Shown here piece by piece: positions 1 to 5,569 of a DNA stretch of 10,787 bases; within the stretch, counting starts at the first letter, position 1; each line of letters opens with the position of its first letter. The stretch is from positions 1 to 10,787 of the forward strand of contig SKZA01000003.1 in the NCBI GenBank assembly GCA_007127595.1. Direction: 5' to 3'. The stretch is from Kiritimatiellia bacterium (GTDB taxonomy: Bacteria > Verrucomicrobiota > Kiritimatiellia > SLAD01). The position numbers were made by a program, and so were the translations under genes. The notes under the pieces are model-generated. The model did no database searches. It had not been told where the DNA came from and worked only from the letters and a program-made list of their open reading frames with translations.

Positions 1-80
1 AGGAAGTGCAGGAGCGTCTTGTACTCGTTGACTTCCCGTTCGTAGTCCTGTCCATTGACCTTCAAATGCACTTTCATCAT
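1..80 (-). CDS. Molybdenum hydroxylase [2Fe-2S] small subunit, N-terminal fragment
   Basis: The first 26 codons of a gene that continues beyond the left edge. The visible protein starts MMKVHLKVNGQDYE and reaches TLLHFL, which matches the N-terminal beta-grasp ferredoxin fold of CoxS/XdhC/HcrC-type subunits (the K-V-N-G turn and the L-L-x-F-L-R motif that precedes the first Fe-S cysteines). The family role is to pass electrons between the molybdopterin subunit and the FAD subunit. Its ATG (78-80) overlaps the TGA of the FAD subunit gene (77-79) as ATGA, so translation is probably coupled. A second ATG at 75-77 could also serve as the start. The medium-then-small order is that of coxM-coxS-coxL operons, so a large Mo subunit gene is expected just outside the window. 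No cysteine motif is visible, and the substrate cannot be read from this fragment. Confidence 0.8.
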   Translation of the reverse strand, partial: MMKVHLKVNGQDYEREVNEYKTLLHF

Positions 81-892
81 GCGACCTCCTGCGCCAACCG
101 TTTCAGATACACGCCGGCCATGAAGAGGCGGTAATCCTTCGTACACCGCACATCATCGATCGGCGAAATAGCTTTCATCGTTTCTTCCACCATCGTCTCG
201 ACCGCGTCGGACGCCTTGAAGTCCCGGACGAGTATCGGGGTGGGCGCCGCCGAGCTCACCGCCACCCGGACCAGGTCGTCCTTCTTCATCAACGCCACGC
301 CGACGATCCCGAGGTCATGGCCCTGAATGCGTTTAAGTTTCCGGTACCCGCCGCTCGCCCCGCGCATACGCGCGGGCACCATCATGCGGCTGACCATCTC
401 GCCGGGTTTCAGAATCGTCTGTTTCGGACCGGTGAAAAACGTATGGCAGGGCACGGTCCGGGTGCCGTCCAGCGACCGGATCTCGACCTCCGCCTCCAGA
501 CACATAAGCGGCGGAGCCATGTCGGCGCAGGGTGATGCGTTGACCACGTTGCCCACGACCGTGGCGCGGTTACGCACTTGATGGGAAGCCAGTTGATGGG
601 CGCAGGCGACGAGCAAGGGATAGTGTTCGTTCACGGCCGGATCATCGATGATCGCGTTGATGGTCACGGCGGCGCCGATGGAGAGACCGTCCTGATCGCT
701 ATAAGTGAGCTTGCCGATATCGGGGATGTGCTTGATATCGATCACGTGCGTCGGGTGTTCGAGGTCGGCACGGATATTGACCAAGAGGTCCGTCCCGCCC
801 GCCATCAACTTGCCGCGCTTGCCCAGTTCGGCGAGGAATTGCAAGGCCTCGTCGTACGAGGTTGGTGCCAGATAACGAAACGCATGGTTCAT
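77..892 (-). CDS. Molybdenum hydroxylase FAD-binding (medium) subunit, CoxM/XdhB/HcrB family
   Basis: A 271-residue protein that binds FAD and hands electrons from the Fe-S subunit to an acceptor in xanthine dehydrogenase/CO dehydrogenase-type enzymes. The FAD-binding motifs are AGGTDLL at 31-37 and TVVGNVVNASPCADMAPP at 111-128 (equivalent to the AGGHS and TIGG motifs of CoxM). Residues about 165-270 fit the CO_deh_flav_C domain. Length is close to CoxM (about 288). It lacks room for the extra Fe-S loop of 4-hydroxybenzoyl-CoA reductase HcrB. I chose the ATG at 890-892 because GAGG (901-904) lies 8 nt upstream and MNHAFRYLAP is the usual family beginning. An upstream in-frame start at 976 would add 28 unconserved residues. 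The next gene overlaps by 4 nt. A TCACT-GA-AGTGA inverted repeat (902-913) covers the ribosome-binding site. The substrate is unknown: true aerobic CO dehydrogenase can be told only from the large subunit. Confidence 0.9.
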   Translation of the reverse strand: MNHAFRYLAPTSYDEALQFLAELGKRGKLMAGGTDLLVNIRADLEHPTHVIDIKHIPDIGKLTYSDQDGLSIGAAVTINAIIDDPAVNEHYPLLVACAHQLASHQVRNRATVVGNVVNASPCADMAPPLMCLEAEVEIRSLDGTRTVPCHTFFTGPKQTILKPGEMVSRMMVPARMRGASGGYRKLKRIQGHDLGIVGVALMKKDDLVRVAVSSAAPTPILVRDFKASDAVETMVEETMKAISPIDDVRCTKDYRLFMAGVYLKRLAQEVA

Positions 893-1040
893 AGTACGAT
901 CCTCACTGAAGTGATAACCCACACCGGTCTGCAACAAACAACGATATCGAACGGACAAGAACTGAATATCCGGCAAACGGCGATAGGAACATCGGGGAAA
1001 TGCGACCGCCGCCCTGGTGGATTACACTATGCGGCAAGAT

Positions 1041-1060
1041 GAGCAGGAGACCGCAGAGGC
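1041..1060 (+). repeat. Degenerate single unit of the intergenic repeat family
   Basis: GAGCAGGAGACCGCAGAGGC differs at about four positions from the 19-nt arm AACAGGAGGCCGCGGAGAC found in both full copies (1205-1223 and near 2169-2187). It sits 37 nt before full copy 1 and looks like a decayed remnant of the same family. Chance similarity of a GC-rich 19-mer cannot be excluded. Confidence 0.4.
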
Positions 1061-1096
1061 GGGGGCGACAGGATCTAAGCGCTGCGACATGGCGAC

Positions 1097-1336
1097 CATT
1101 CATTTTGAACAGAAGCTCGCAAAGGTTGGGAAGGGTTAAGGGGTGAATCCTTTTTATACCTGACCACGTAACGCCTCCGCACCTCCTGCGCGATTCTTTT
1201 TTTGAACAGGAGGCCGCGGAGACCGATGTGGCTACCCCTCCCCCACAAATTCAGTCATTCAACTATCAAGAAGAAATGGGTTCAGGTTTGATAGGGAAGC
1301 TCGCTTCCACCGCCCCCGTCTCCGCGGCCTCCTGTT
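1097..1336. repeat. Palindromic composite intergenic repeat, copy 1
   Basis: A 240-nt non-coding element that recurs at 2019. It opens with CATTCATTTTGAACAGAAG followed by CTCGCAAAG, then a diverged middle, then a T-run and the arm AACAGGAGGCCGCGGAGAC (1205-1223). About 94 nt later comes the exact reverse complement of this arm (1318-1336). Between the arms lies a block almost identical to copy 2 (ATGGGTTCAGGTTTGATA, then GGAAGCTCGCTTCC, itself a small inverted repeat). The 19-bp perfect arms could fold into a long stem. No protein is encoded, so it would have to be a non-autonomous (MITE- or REP-like) element or a structured RNA/DNA site. Similar TTTTGAACAGAAG sequences are, to my recollection, scattered between genes in PVC-group genomes. 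Confidence 0.8.
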
Positions 1337-1349
1337 GAGACGGTCTTCT

Positions 1350-1384
1350 TCTTTGCGTATTCTTGCGCCTGCTTGCGGCGAAAC
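1350..1384 (+). repeat. Degenerate CTTTGCG-type short array
   Basis: Three imperfect units about 10-11 nt apart (CTTTGCGTAT, TCTTGCGCCT, GCTTGCGGCG) followed by AAAC. This resembles a second intergenic repeat style known to me from the same kind of genomes. It lies directly after repeat copy 1 and 42 nt beyond the stop codon of the membrane protein gene. It is short and diverged. Confidence 0.35.
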
Positions 1385-1426
1385 AAGATCGCCATGGAAA
1401 AATCGGCTTTCGGATGGCTTCCCGTC

Positions 1427-1864
1427 TTACATTCTTCCCCATAGATAGATCATTCCGAACAGTCCAAATAGGATAAAGACCCCGATGTAGAGCACATATA
1501 CTTTTAGTTGGCCTGGCGAAAGTGGGCTGAGGCCATGCCGCCCAAGCAGCGCCCAGCGGGACAGACACATCAGGCCGAAATAGACATAGATGGCGCACGT
1601 GAAGAATCCGAAAGGAATGGCCCATGCCCGGCCTCCCAGAGCGCCGATGACAAACACGACGCCGGACAAGAGAAAGGACATGTCCGCAATAGCAATCGCT
1701 CGTTCCTCCACTTGAAACCACTTGAATTCCGGCTCGAATGCCCTGGCCTCCATCAACCCGAGCTTCTTATGTAAAGAGGGGGCGATAAGTTGAAGAAGTT
1801 GGGTCAATGGACCCAATACCCATAAGACGATGAAGCCAATGACAAACCACATGTCGATCGTCAC
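1427..1864 (-). CDS. Small four-helix integral membrane protein of unknown function
   Basis: A 145-residue hydrophobic protein that I do not recognise. Predicted membrane segments by eye are residues 6-27 (WFVIGFIVLWVLGPL…), 58-77, 81-101 (WAIPFGFFTCAIYVYFGLM) and 122-142. The only sizeable soluble part is 30-57, with KKLGL and EPEFKWFQVEERA between helices 1 and 2. I chose the GTG at 1862-1864 because a perfect AGGAGG (1871-1876) stands 6 nt upstream. The in-frame ATG four codons later is 18 nt from it, too far, and the longer ATG at 1900 starts upstream of the ribosome-binding site. A weak promoter-like pair (TTGGAC and TATGAC, 19 nt apart) lies at 1937-1967. The gene stands alone and is bracketed by the two copies of the composite repeat. 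Overlapping frame 1266-1721 is a shadow. Confidence 0.7.
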   Translation of the reverse strand: MTIDMWFVIGFIVLWVLGPLTQLLQLIAPSLHKKLGLMEARAFEPEFKWFQVEERAIAIADMSFLLSGVVFVIGALGGRAWAIPFGFFTCAIYVYFGLMCLSRWALLGRHGLSPLSPGQLKVYVLYIGVFILFGLFGMIYLWGRM

Positions 1865-2392
1865 GATCACCCTCCTTCTGAAAGGGGGCTGGATAAACAC
1901 GGGAACCGGATTGTTCCTGCTCCGCCAGCTGACGCAGTCATATCATGATGTTAAGGCTTCTGTCCAAACAATCGCCACGCCTCAGGGTACTAGATGCGAG
2001 CCGAAACGGCTCAGCAGTCATTCATTTTGAACAGAAGCTCGCAAAGATTCGGAAGGGTTAAGAGGTAGAATTATTCATATACCTGACCATATACCACCCC
2101 GCACAAACCACAGAAGCCCACTACGAACGGACAACGTCTCCGCAACCTTCTACGCGAGCCTTTTTTTGAACAGGAGGCCGCGGAGACAGATGTGGTCTGC
2201 CTCACTTTCATCAGTCCCGCCATTCAATCATCAATATAGAATGGGTTCAGGTTTGATAAGGAAGCTCGCTTCCACCGCCCCGGTCTCCGCGGCCTCCTGC
2301 CTGCCACGGCGTAGTTCGACGCAGGAGAACGAAGCCGGGTTCAAAAAATCCTTTGCGGGCTTCTGTTCAAAAACAGTTGCGGGCGCGGGCGT
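1865..2392. other. Gene-free stretch holding the membrane gene's upstream region and repeat copy 2
   Basis: This 528-nt gap lies between pyruvate kinase and the membrane protein, both on the minus strand. 1865-2018 is unique sequence with the ribosome-binding site and probable promoter region of the membrane protein, including an ATCATGAT palindrome at 1942-1949. 2019-2373 is repeat copy 2. 2374-2392 is the short 3' flank of pyk. A CTGTT-CAAA-AACAG hairpin (2363-2376) at the right end of the repeat is the only terminator-like element near the pyk stop, and it lacks a clear U-tract. Confidence 0.65.
2019..2373. repeat. Palindromic composite intergenic repeat, copy 2, with two nested inverted pairs
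   Basis: Second, more complete copy of the element at 1097. The outer pair is TTTTGAACAGAAG + CTCGCAAAG at 2025-2046 and its reverse complement at 2351-2372 (21 of 22 positions match). The inner pair is CAGGAGGCCGCGGAGAC at 2171-2187 and its exact reverse complement at 2283-2299. The block between the inner arms is nearly the same as in copy 1. Relative to copy 1 it has about 40 extra nt near 2095-2135. A degenerate extra arm (GTCTCCGCAACCTTCT, about 2136-2151) precedes the T-run. The nested symmetry indicates one long imperfect hairpin. No open reading frame of its own. Confidence 0.8.
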
Positions 2393-3814
2393 TCAGTCCA
2401 CCGTCTCGCGCAGGATCGTGTCGATCATCCGGCCGCGTACTTCGACTTCCGTGACGGCTACGACATTGTCGCCCGTCTTCAACAGGCCGCGCTCCTTGAG
2501 CAGGGCGATGGCGTTATCCACGTTGAGCGATGGATCGGATTCGAATGTGAGCGGAAACGGCTCAATCCCCCAGTGAATGGTCAACTGGTTGAGCAACACC
2601 GAATTGTCGGTGAACGCATAAAGCGGTACATGCTCCGGACGCAGCCAGGCGGCGTTGCGCGCCATGCCGCCCGTTCGCGTGAACACAATCAACGCGTCGG
2701 CCATGATTTCGCGAGCCATAACCACGGCCGACTTCACCATCTTCGCGCCCTTCGTATCCATACGCGCGTGTTCGGAATAATTCGCCCCGCCGCTGCGCTC
2801 GACGCGCGTGGCAATCCGGTCCATGACCTCCAGACACTTCAACGGATATTTCCCGACGGACGTCTCACCCGACAGCATGATCGCGTCGCATTGCTCAAAC
2901 ACGGCATTGGACACGTCCGTGATCTCCGCGCGCGTCGGCGAAGGATTATCGATCATCGATTCCAGCATATGCGTCGCGACGATCACGGGCCGTCCCGCCA
3001 TGACACAGGCCTTTACGATACGCCGCTGAATGATCGGCAACTCCTCGTACGGGCACTCGATACCCAGATCGCCCCGCGCCACCATGATGGCGTCGGATTC
3101 TTCGATGATGCCGGCCAGGTTACGGATCGCCTCCTGGTCCTCCAACTTCGCGACCACCTTCTGCTTGGCCTTGCGATAGTCGAGGATGGCCTTGAGTTTC
3201 AGGACGTCCTCCGCCTCGCGGCAGAAGGACATGGCGATAAAATCCACACCAAGTTCGATACCGAGTTCGACATCGGCGATGTCCTTGTCCGTCAATGCGG
3301 GCAGTTTCACCCGGACACCGGGCAGGTTGATGTGGCGTCGACTGCCCAATACGCCCTCGGTCAACACTTCACAGGTCAACTGATTACGTTTCTTTTCCAG
3401 CACCTTCAGGTGAATCGTCCCATTATCGACCAGCACAACATCGCCCACCTTGATGTCGTCCACGAGATGGTCGTAATTCACGTCTACCGAATGTTCTTCC
3501 TCGGACACTTCGCCGCGCACGGTCAACGCGATGCGATTACCCGGCTGCAGGTTCAGCGCCACGGGCAATTCCCCGGTGCGGATGGCCGGTCCCTGCAAAT
3601 CCATGAGAATGCCGATCGGCTTCTTCAGCAAATCGGAGACGTATCGGATCGTTTCCACGTTCTTTCGAACCTGGTCCGGCTTGGCGTGGCTCATGTTGAT
3701 CCGGGCGATATTGACACCCGCCTCGACCATTTTGGCCAACGTATCGGCGTCGCTCGTGGCCGGGCCGAGCGTGGCAATGATCTTCGTTTTTCGCGATTTA
3801 GGCGCTGTATGCAT
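2393..3814 (-). CDS. pyk: Pyruvate kinase
   Basis: Cytoplasmic glycolytic enzyme that transfers the phosphate of phosphoenolpyruvate to ADP, giving pyruvate and ATP. At 473 residues it has the normal bacterial length (E. coli PykF 470). Seen in order: KIIATLGPAT (11-20), the substrate/cation strand ARINMSH (37-43), DLQGPAIRTG (72-81), a B domain at about 82-176, catalytic Lys223 and metal ligand Glu225 in VVAKLEDQEAI (220-230), metal ligand Asp249 in VARGDLGIE (245-253), ATHMLESM (280-287) and LSGETSVGKYP (314-324), then a C-terminal effector domain at about 353-473. The usual ATQM glutamine is His282. The position that separates K+-dependent (Glu) from K+-independent (Lys) enzymes is Ala77, although the preceding Leu73-Gln74 are of the K+-independent type. 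The ATG at 3812-3814 has AGGGGGA 9 nt upstream. It appears to be a single-gene unit. Confidence 0.97.
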   Translation of the reverse strand: MHTAPKSRKTKIIATLGPATSDADTLAKMVEAGVNIARINMSHAKPDQVRKNVETIRYVSDLLKKPIGILMDLQGPAIRTGELPVALNLQPGNRIALTVRGEVSEEEHSVDVNYDHLVDDIKVGDVVLVDNGTIHLKVLEKKRNQLTCEVLTEGVLGSRRHINLPGVRVKLPALTDKDIADVELGIELGVDFIAMSFCREAEDVLKLKAILDYRKAKQKVVAKLEDQEAIRNLAGIIEESDAIMVARGDLGIECPYEELPIIQRRIVKACVMAGRPVIVATHMLESMIDNPSPTRAEITDVSNAVFEQCDAIMLSGETSVGKYPLKCLEVMDRIATRVERSGGANYSEHARMDTKGAKMVKSAVVMAREIMADALIVFTRTGGMARNAAWLRPEHVPLYAFTDNSVLLNQLTIHWGIEPFPLTFESDPSLNVDNAIALLKERGLLKTGDNVVAVTEVEVRGRMIDTILRETVD

Positions 3815-4055
3815 GAATCGTCTTCCCCCTTGAATTCGGCACAGAGGTTGAACGTTTTTCTACGGTGATGCGAGACATTTTTGGGAGAATGGACGGGTGT
3901 TGTGCTCGCGGATTGGGGTAACGCACAGCGCTGGTTTTTCAATCGACGCCTTGCTCCCATTAGAAAAGGGAGCTGAGATTGATGGTGGCCGCCTCCGCTG
4001 CAGGAGATCACTCTCCCGAGTTCACCGCCACATATTCGCTTCCACCCTCCTTTTC
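3815..4055 (-). other. pyk leader / tcdA 3' flank with two candidate hairpins
   Basis: 241 nt between two minus-strand genes. Two inverted repeats are visible. CAGGAGA-TCAC-TCTCCCG (4001-4018, seven pairs including one G-U, 4-nt loop) lies about 40 nt past the tcdA stop. GCTCCC-N9-GGGAGC (3953-3973) lies about 140 nt before the pyk start. Neither is followed by a U-tract on the minus strand, so they are at best weak terminators or leader structures. No riboswitch or convincing promoter is recognised. Confidence 0.3.
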
Positions 4056-4817
4056 CTACTGCGAAGTGAGCGTGTTGACAACGTGCGCGGCGGCGTGAAA
4101 ACCGAAGGTACCCGTAACAAACGTCAAAGCCCCCAGCCGTCCGTCACAATTCAAGCTCGAACCCGCTTCCAGCATCAACGGATTCTCGTCCGCATCAACC
4201 GTGCAGTCGTCCGCCTCGGGCCAGACAACCGGTTCGGGGGAAAACACGCACGGCACGCCGAAAGGCCCCTTGTCCGGGAACTCGAAGACATGCCGCAATT
4301 TCTTGCGCACAAAAGCCAGCAACCGATCGTTATAGGTGTCGGCAAGATCGATGATGCGAATCTGCGCGGGGTCGCGTTTCCCTCCCGACCCGCCGCATGT
4401 GACGACCGGGATGCCGCGCTTCCGGCTCCGGGCAATCAATCCGGCCTTGGGCATGACGCCGTCGATGGCGTCCACGACAAAGTCATACGGTTCGGACAGC
4501 AATTCGTCGATGTTCGATTCGTTGATGAATTTGCGCACGCCGGAGATGCGGCAGTCGGCGTGTATGGCGCGTATGCGTTCGACGAGGACGTCCACCTTGG
4601 ATTGGCCGACGGTATGGTCGAGCGCCTGAATCTGGCGATTGATATTGGAGACGCACACTTCGTCCGGATCGGCCAAGGTCAATGCACCGATCCCGGACCG
4701 CGCAAGGGCTTCAGCCGCCCAGGAACCGACGCCGCCCAGACCAACCACCAAGACATGCGCCGCCTGTAACCGATCGGCCGCATCACCGTAGACCCGCTTG
4801 ACGCCGTCGAACCGCAT
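4056..4817 (-). CDS. tcdA: tRNA threonylcarbamoyladenosine dehydratase (TcdA/CsdL), E1-like
   Basis: An ATP-dependent E1-like enzyme that dehydrates t6A at position 37 of ANN-decoding tRNAs to the cyclic form ct6A, working with CsdA/CsdE as sulfur partners in E. coli. The 253-residue protein matches E. coli TcdA (268) along its whole length: RFDGVKRVYG (2-11), ATP-binding GLGGVGSWAAEALARSG (26-42), VSNINRQ (56-62), DAID (116-119), TCGGSGGKRDP (140-150), PCVFSPEP (189-196) and TGTFGFHAAAH (235-245). MoeB/ThiF zinc CxxC pairs are absent, which favours TcdA over other ThiF relatives. The ATG at 4815-4817 begins at the conserved RFxG segment. The frame is open further upstream (to 5081), but those 88 residues overlap the preceding gene and are not conserved. 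The Shine-Dalgarno is poor (GGAG one nt before the ATG), so translation may depend on the gene ending 11 nt upstream. Confidence 0.93.
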   Translation of the reverse strand: MRFDGVKRVYGDAADRLQAAHVLVVGLGGVGSWAAEALARSGIGALTLADPDEVCVSNINRQIQALDHTVGQSKVDVLVERIRAIHADCRISGVRKFINESNIDELLSEPYDFVVDAIDGVMPKAGLIARSRKRGIPVVTCGGSGGKRDPAQIRIIDLADTYNDRLLAFVRKKLRHVFEFPDKGPFGVPCVFSPEPVVWPEADDCTVDADENPLMLEAGSSLNCDGRLGALTFVTGTFGFHAAAHVVNTLTSQ

Positions 4818-4828
4818 GCTCCGGCCCG

Positions 4829-5449
4829 CTATTCGCCTTCGATGCGCCGCTTGGCCCAACGGATAATGCCGCCCATGACGGGAAACTTTTCGTACAGGTT
4901 CGCGGCGTCCCAATAGTCTTGGTGGAAGATGATCTTGCCGTCCTTGTTGAAGCGGATATGCGTCATGCCAACGCTCTTGTCGGCCGGCTGGTCCTTGTAT
5001 CGTTCGAGCCGAAGCGACATGATCCATCGGAAGTAGTACTCCCCATTGCTTATGGCTACGTCCTGAATGTCGAACCGGCATTCGTCCACAGCCTTGGCGC
5101 TACGCACGAAATATTCTTCGATATCTTGCGCGTTGTTTAGTTCCGTGAACGTATCCCGGAAATAAGCATTCTCCGCATACAAGGCGGTGATGCCACCCCG
5201 TAAGCGATCCGCCTCAAAAAGCTCGAAAAGTTCTTTGAACTGCGCAATGGCACGCGCTTCGATTTCAGAACCCTCTTCTATTAGCTCCGCTTTTCCCGGC
5301 GCAGTCGCTTCCAACGCTTCGAAATATGTCTGCATCCCATCTCCCTCTTCAGCCGTGGCACAACCTGCCGACGTGCCAACACATATGAGCAAGAACAGCC
5401 CCAGGGTCCTGAAAATACCCGCACGAAGTATAGCATTGATTGCGTGCAT
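4829..5449 (-). CDS. SnoaL/NTF2-like lipoprotein, divergent partner of the lipid operon
   Basis: A 206-residue protein with a lipoprotein signal: hydrophobic segment 14-25 and lipobox TSAGC with Cys30. Ala at +2 favours the outer membrane if the organism uses Lol-type sorting. Residues about 65-195 form an NTF2/SnoaL alpha+beta fold: YAENAYFRDTFTEL (91-104), VDECRFDIQDV (121-131), YFRWIMSLR (139-147), GMTHIRFNKDGKI (161-173), HQDYWDAANLYE (176-187), RWAKRRI (197-203). The pattern 'crf…W.m…H.rF..gki..HrDYwD…lye…p..g..iRw.kr' is that of the small family often found beside FAD oxidoreductase-DUF1365-Cfa clusters. No catalytic role is established. I chose the ATG at 5447-5449 because AAGG (5456-5459) lies 6 nt upstream and it gives a proper signal peptide. 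It is divergent from the plus-strand operon, and tcdA follows 11 nt downstream. Confidence 0.8.
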   Translation of the reverse strand: MHAINAILRAGIFRTLGLFLLICVGTSAGCATAEEGDGMQTYFEALEATAPGKAELIEEGSEIEARAIAQFKELFELFEADRLRGGITALYAENAYFRDTFTELNNAQDIEEYFVRSAKAVDECRFDIQDVAISNGEYYFRWIMSLRLERYKDQPADKSVGMTHIRFNKDGKIIFHQDYWDAANLYEKFPVMGGIIRWAKRRIEGE

Positions 5450-5569
5450 GACTAGCCTTATGTCGGCCCACTCGCCCCATCCTTTCATACCTTTGCCCGG
5501 ACTTTGCCTGTTATGTTCCCCTCGGGTGATCGACATCCCCTGACACCTTCGTTACCTTATGAGAGCCAC
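5450..5569. promoter_or_regulatory. Shared divergent promoter region of the lipid-modification locus
   Basis: 120 nt separate the start codons of the divergent lipoprotein and FAD oxidoreductase genes, so promoters for both must lie here or just inside the genes. Sequence hints are weak: TATGTT at 5512-5517 could be a plus-strand -10 without a good -35. TGATCG at 5527-5532 loosely resembles the TGATCC -35 of RpoE/ChrR-type ECF promoters that drive related clusters in some proteobacteria, but no matching -10 is clear. No strong operator palindrome is seen. The assignment rests on gene arrangement rather than on recognised boxes. Confidence 0.35.

Larger units (their letters stand above)
893..1426. 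other. Gene-free stretch holding repeat copy 1 and repeat fragments
   Basis: This 534-nt gap separates the Mo-hydroxylase operon from the membrane protein gene; both are on the minus strand. 893-1040 is unique sequence and must hold the upstream signals of the Mo-hydroxylase operon, but I see no convincing -35/-10 pair. 1041-1060 is a degenerate repeat unit (GAGCAGGAGACCGCAGAGGC). 1097-1336 is repeat copy 1. 1350-1384 is a CTTTGCG-type array. Small open frames crossing the region are not credible genes. Confidence 0.7.

Noticed and set aside
902..913. TCACT-GA-AGTGA inverted repeat as an operator for the Mo-hydroxylase operon
   Set aside because: Only 5 bp per arm, and no regulator gene is in view; noted in the gene entry but not called as a site.
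578..1042. 154-residue plus-strand frame at the left end
   Set aside because: It is antisense to the FAD subunit of the Mo hydroxylase and has no family features.
1266..1721. 151-residue minus-strand frame running into repeat copy 1
   Set aside because: It overlaps the membrane protein in another frame and its C-terminus is translated repeat; no ribosome-binding site.
1097..2373. Composite transposon
   Set aside because: There is no transposase or recombinase frame in or between the repeats, and no target-site duplication that I could see, so only the repeat call is kept.
2573..3868. Long 431-residue open frame on the plus strand
   Set aside because: It is exactly antisense to pyruvate kinase, has a composition typical of reverse-frame reading in GC-rich DNA, and shows no recognisable motif.
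3897..4769. 290-residue plus-strand open frame
   Set aside because: It is antisense to tcdA and the gap before it, and tcdA is unmistakable on the other strand.
5527..5560. ECF sigma (RpoE/ChrR-like) promoter before the FAD gene
   Set aside because: TGATCG resembles the -35, but no matching -10 at the right distance could be found.
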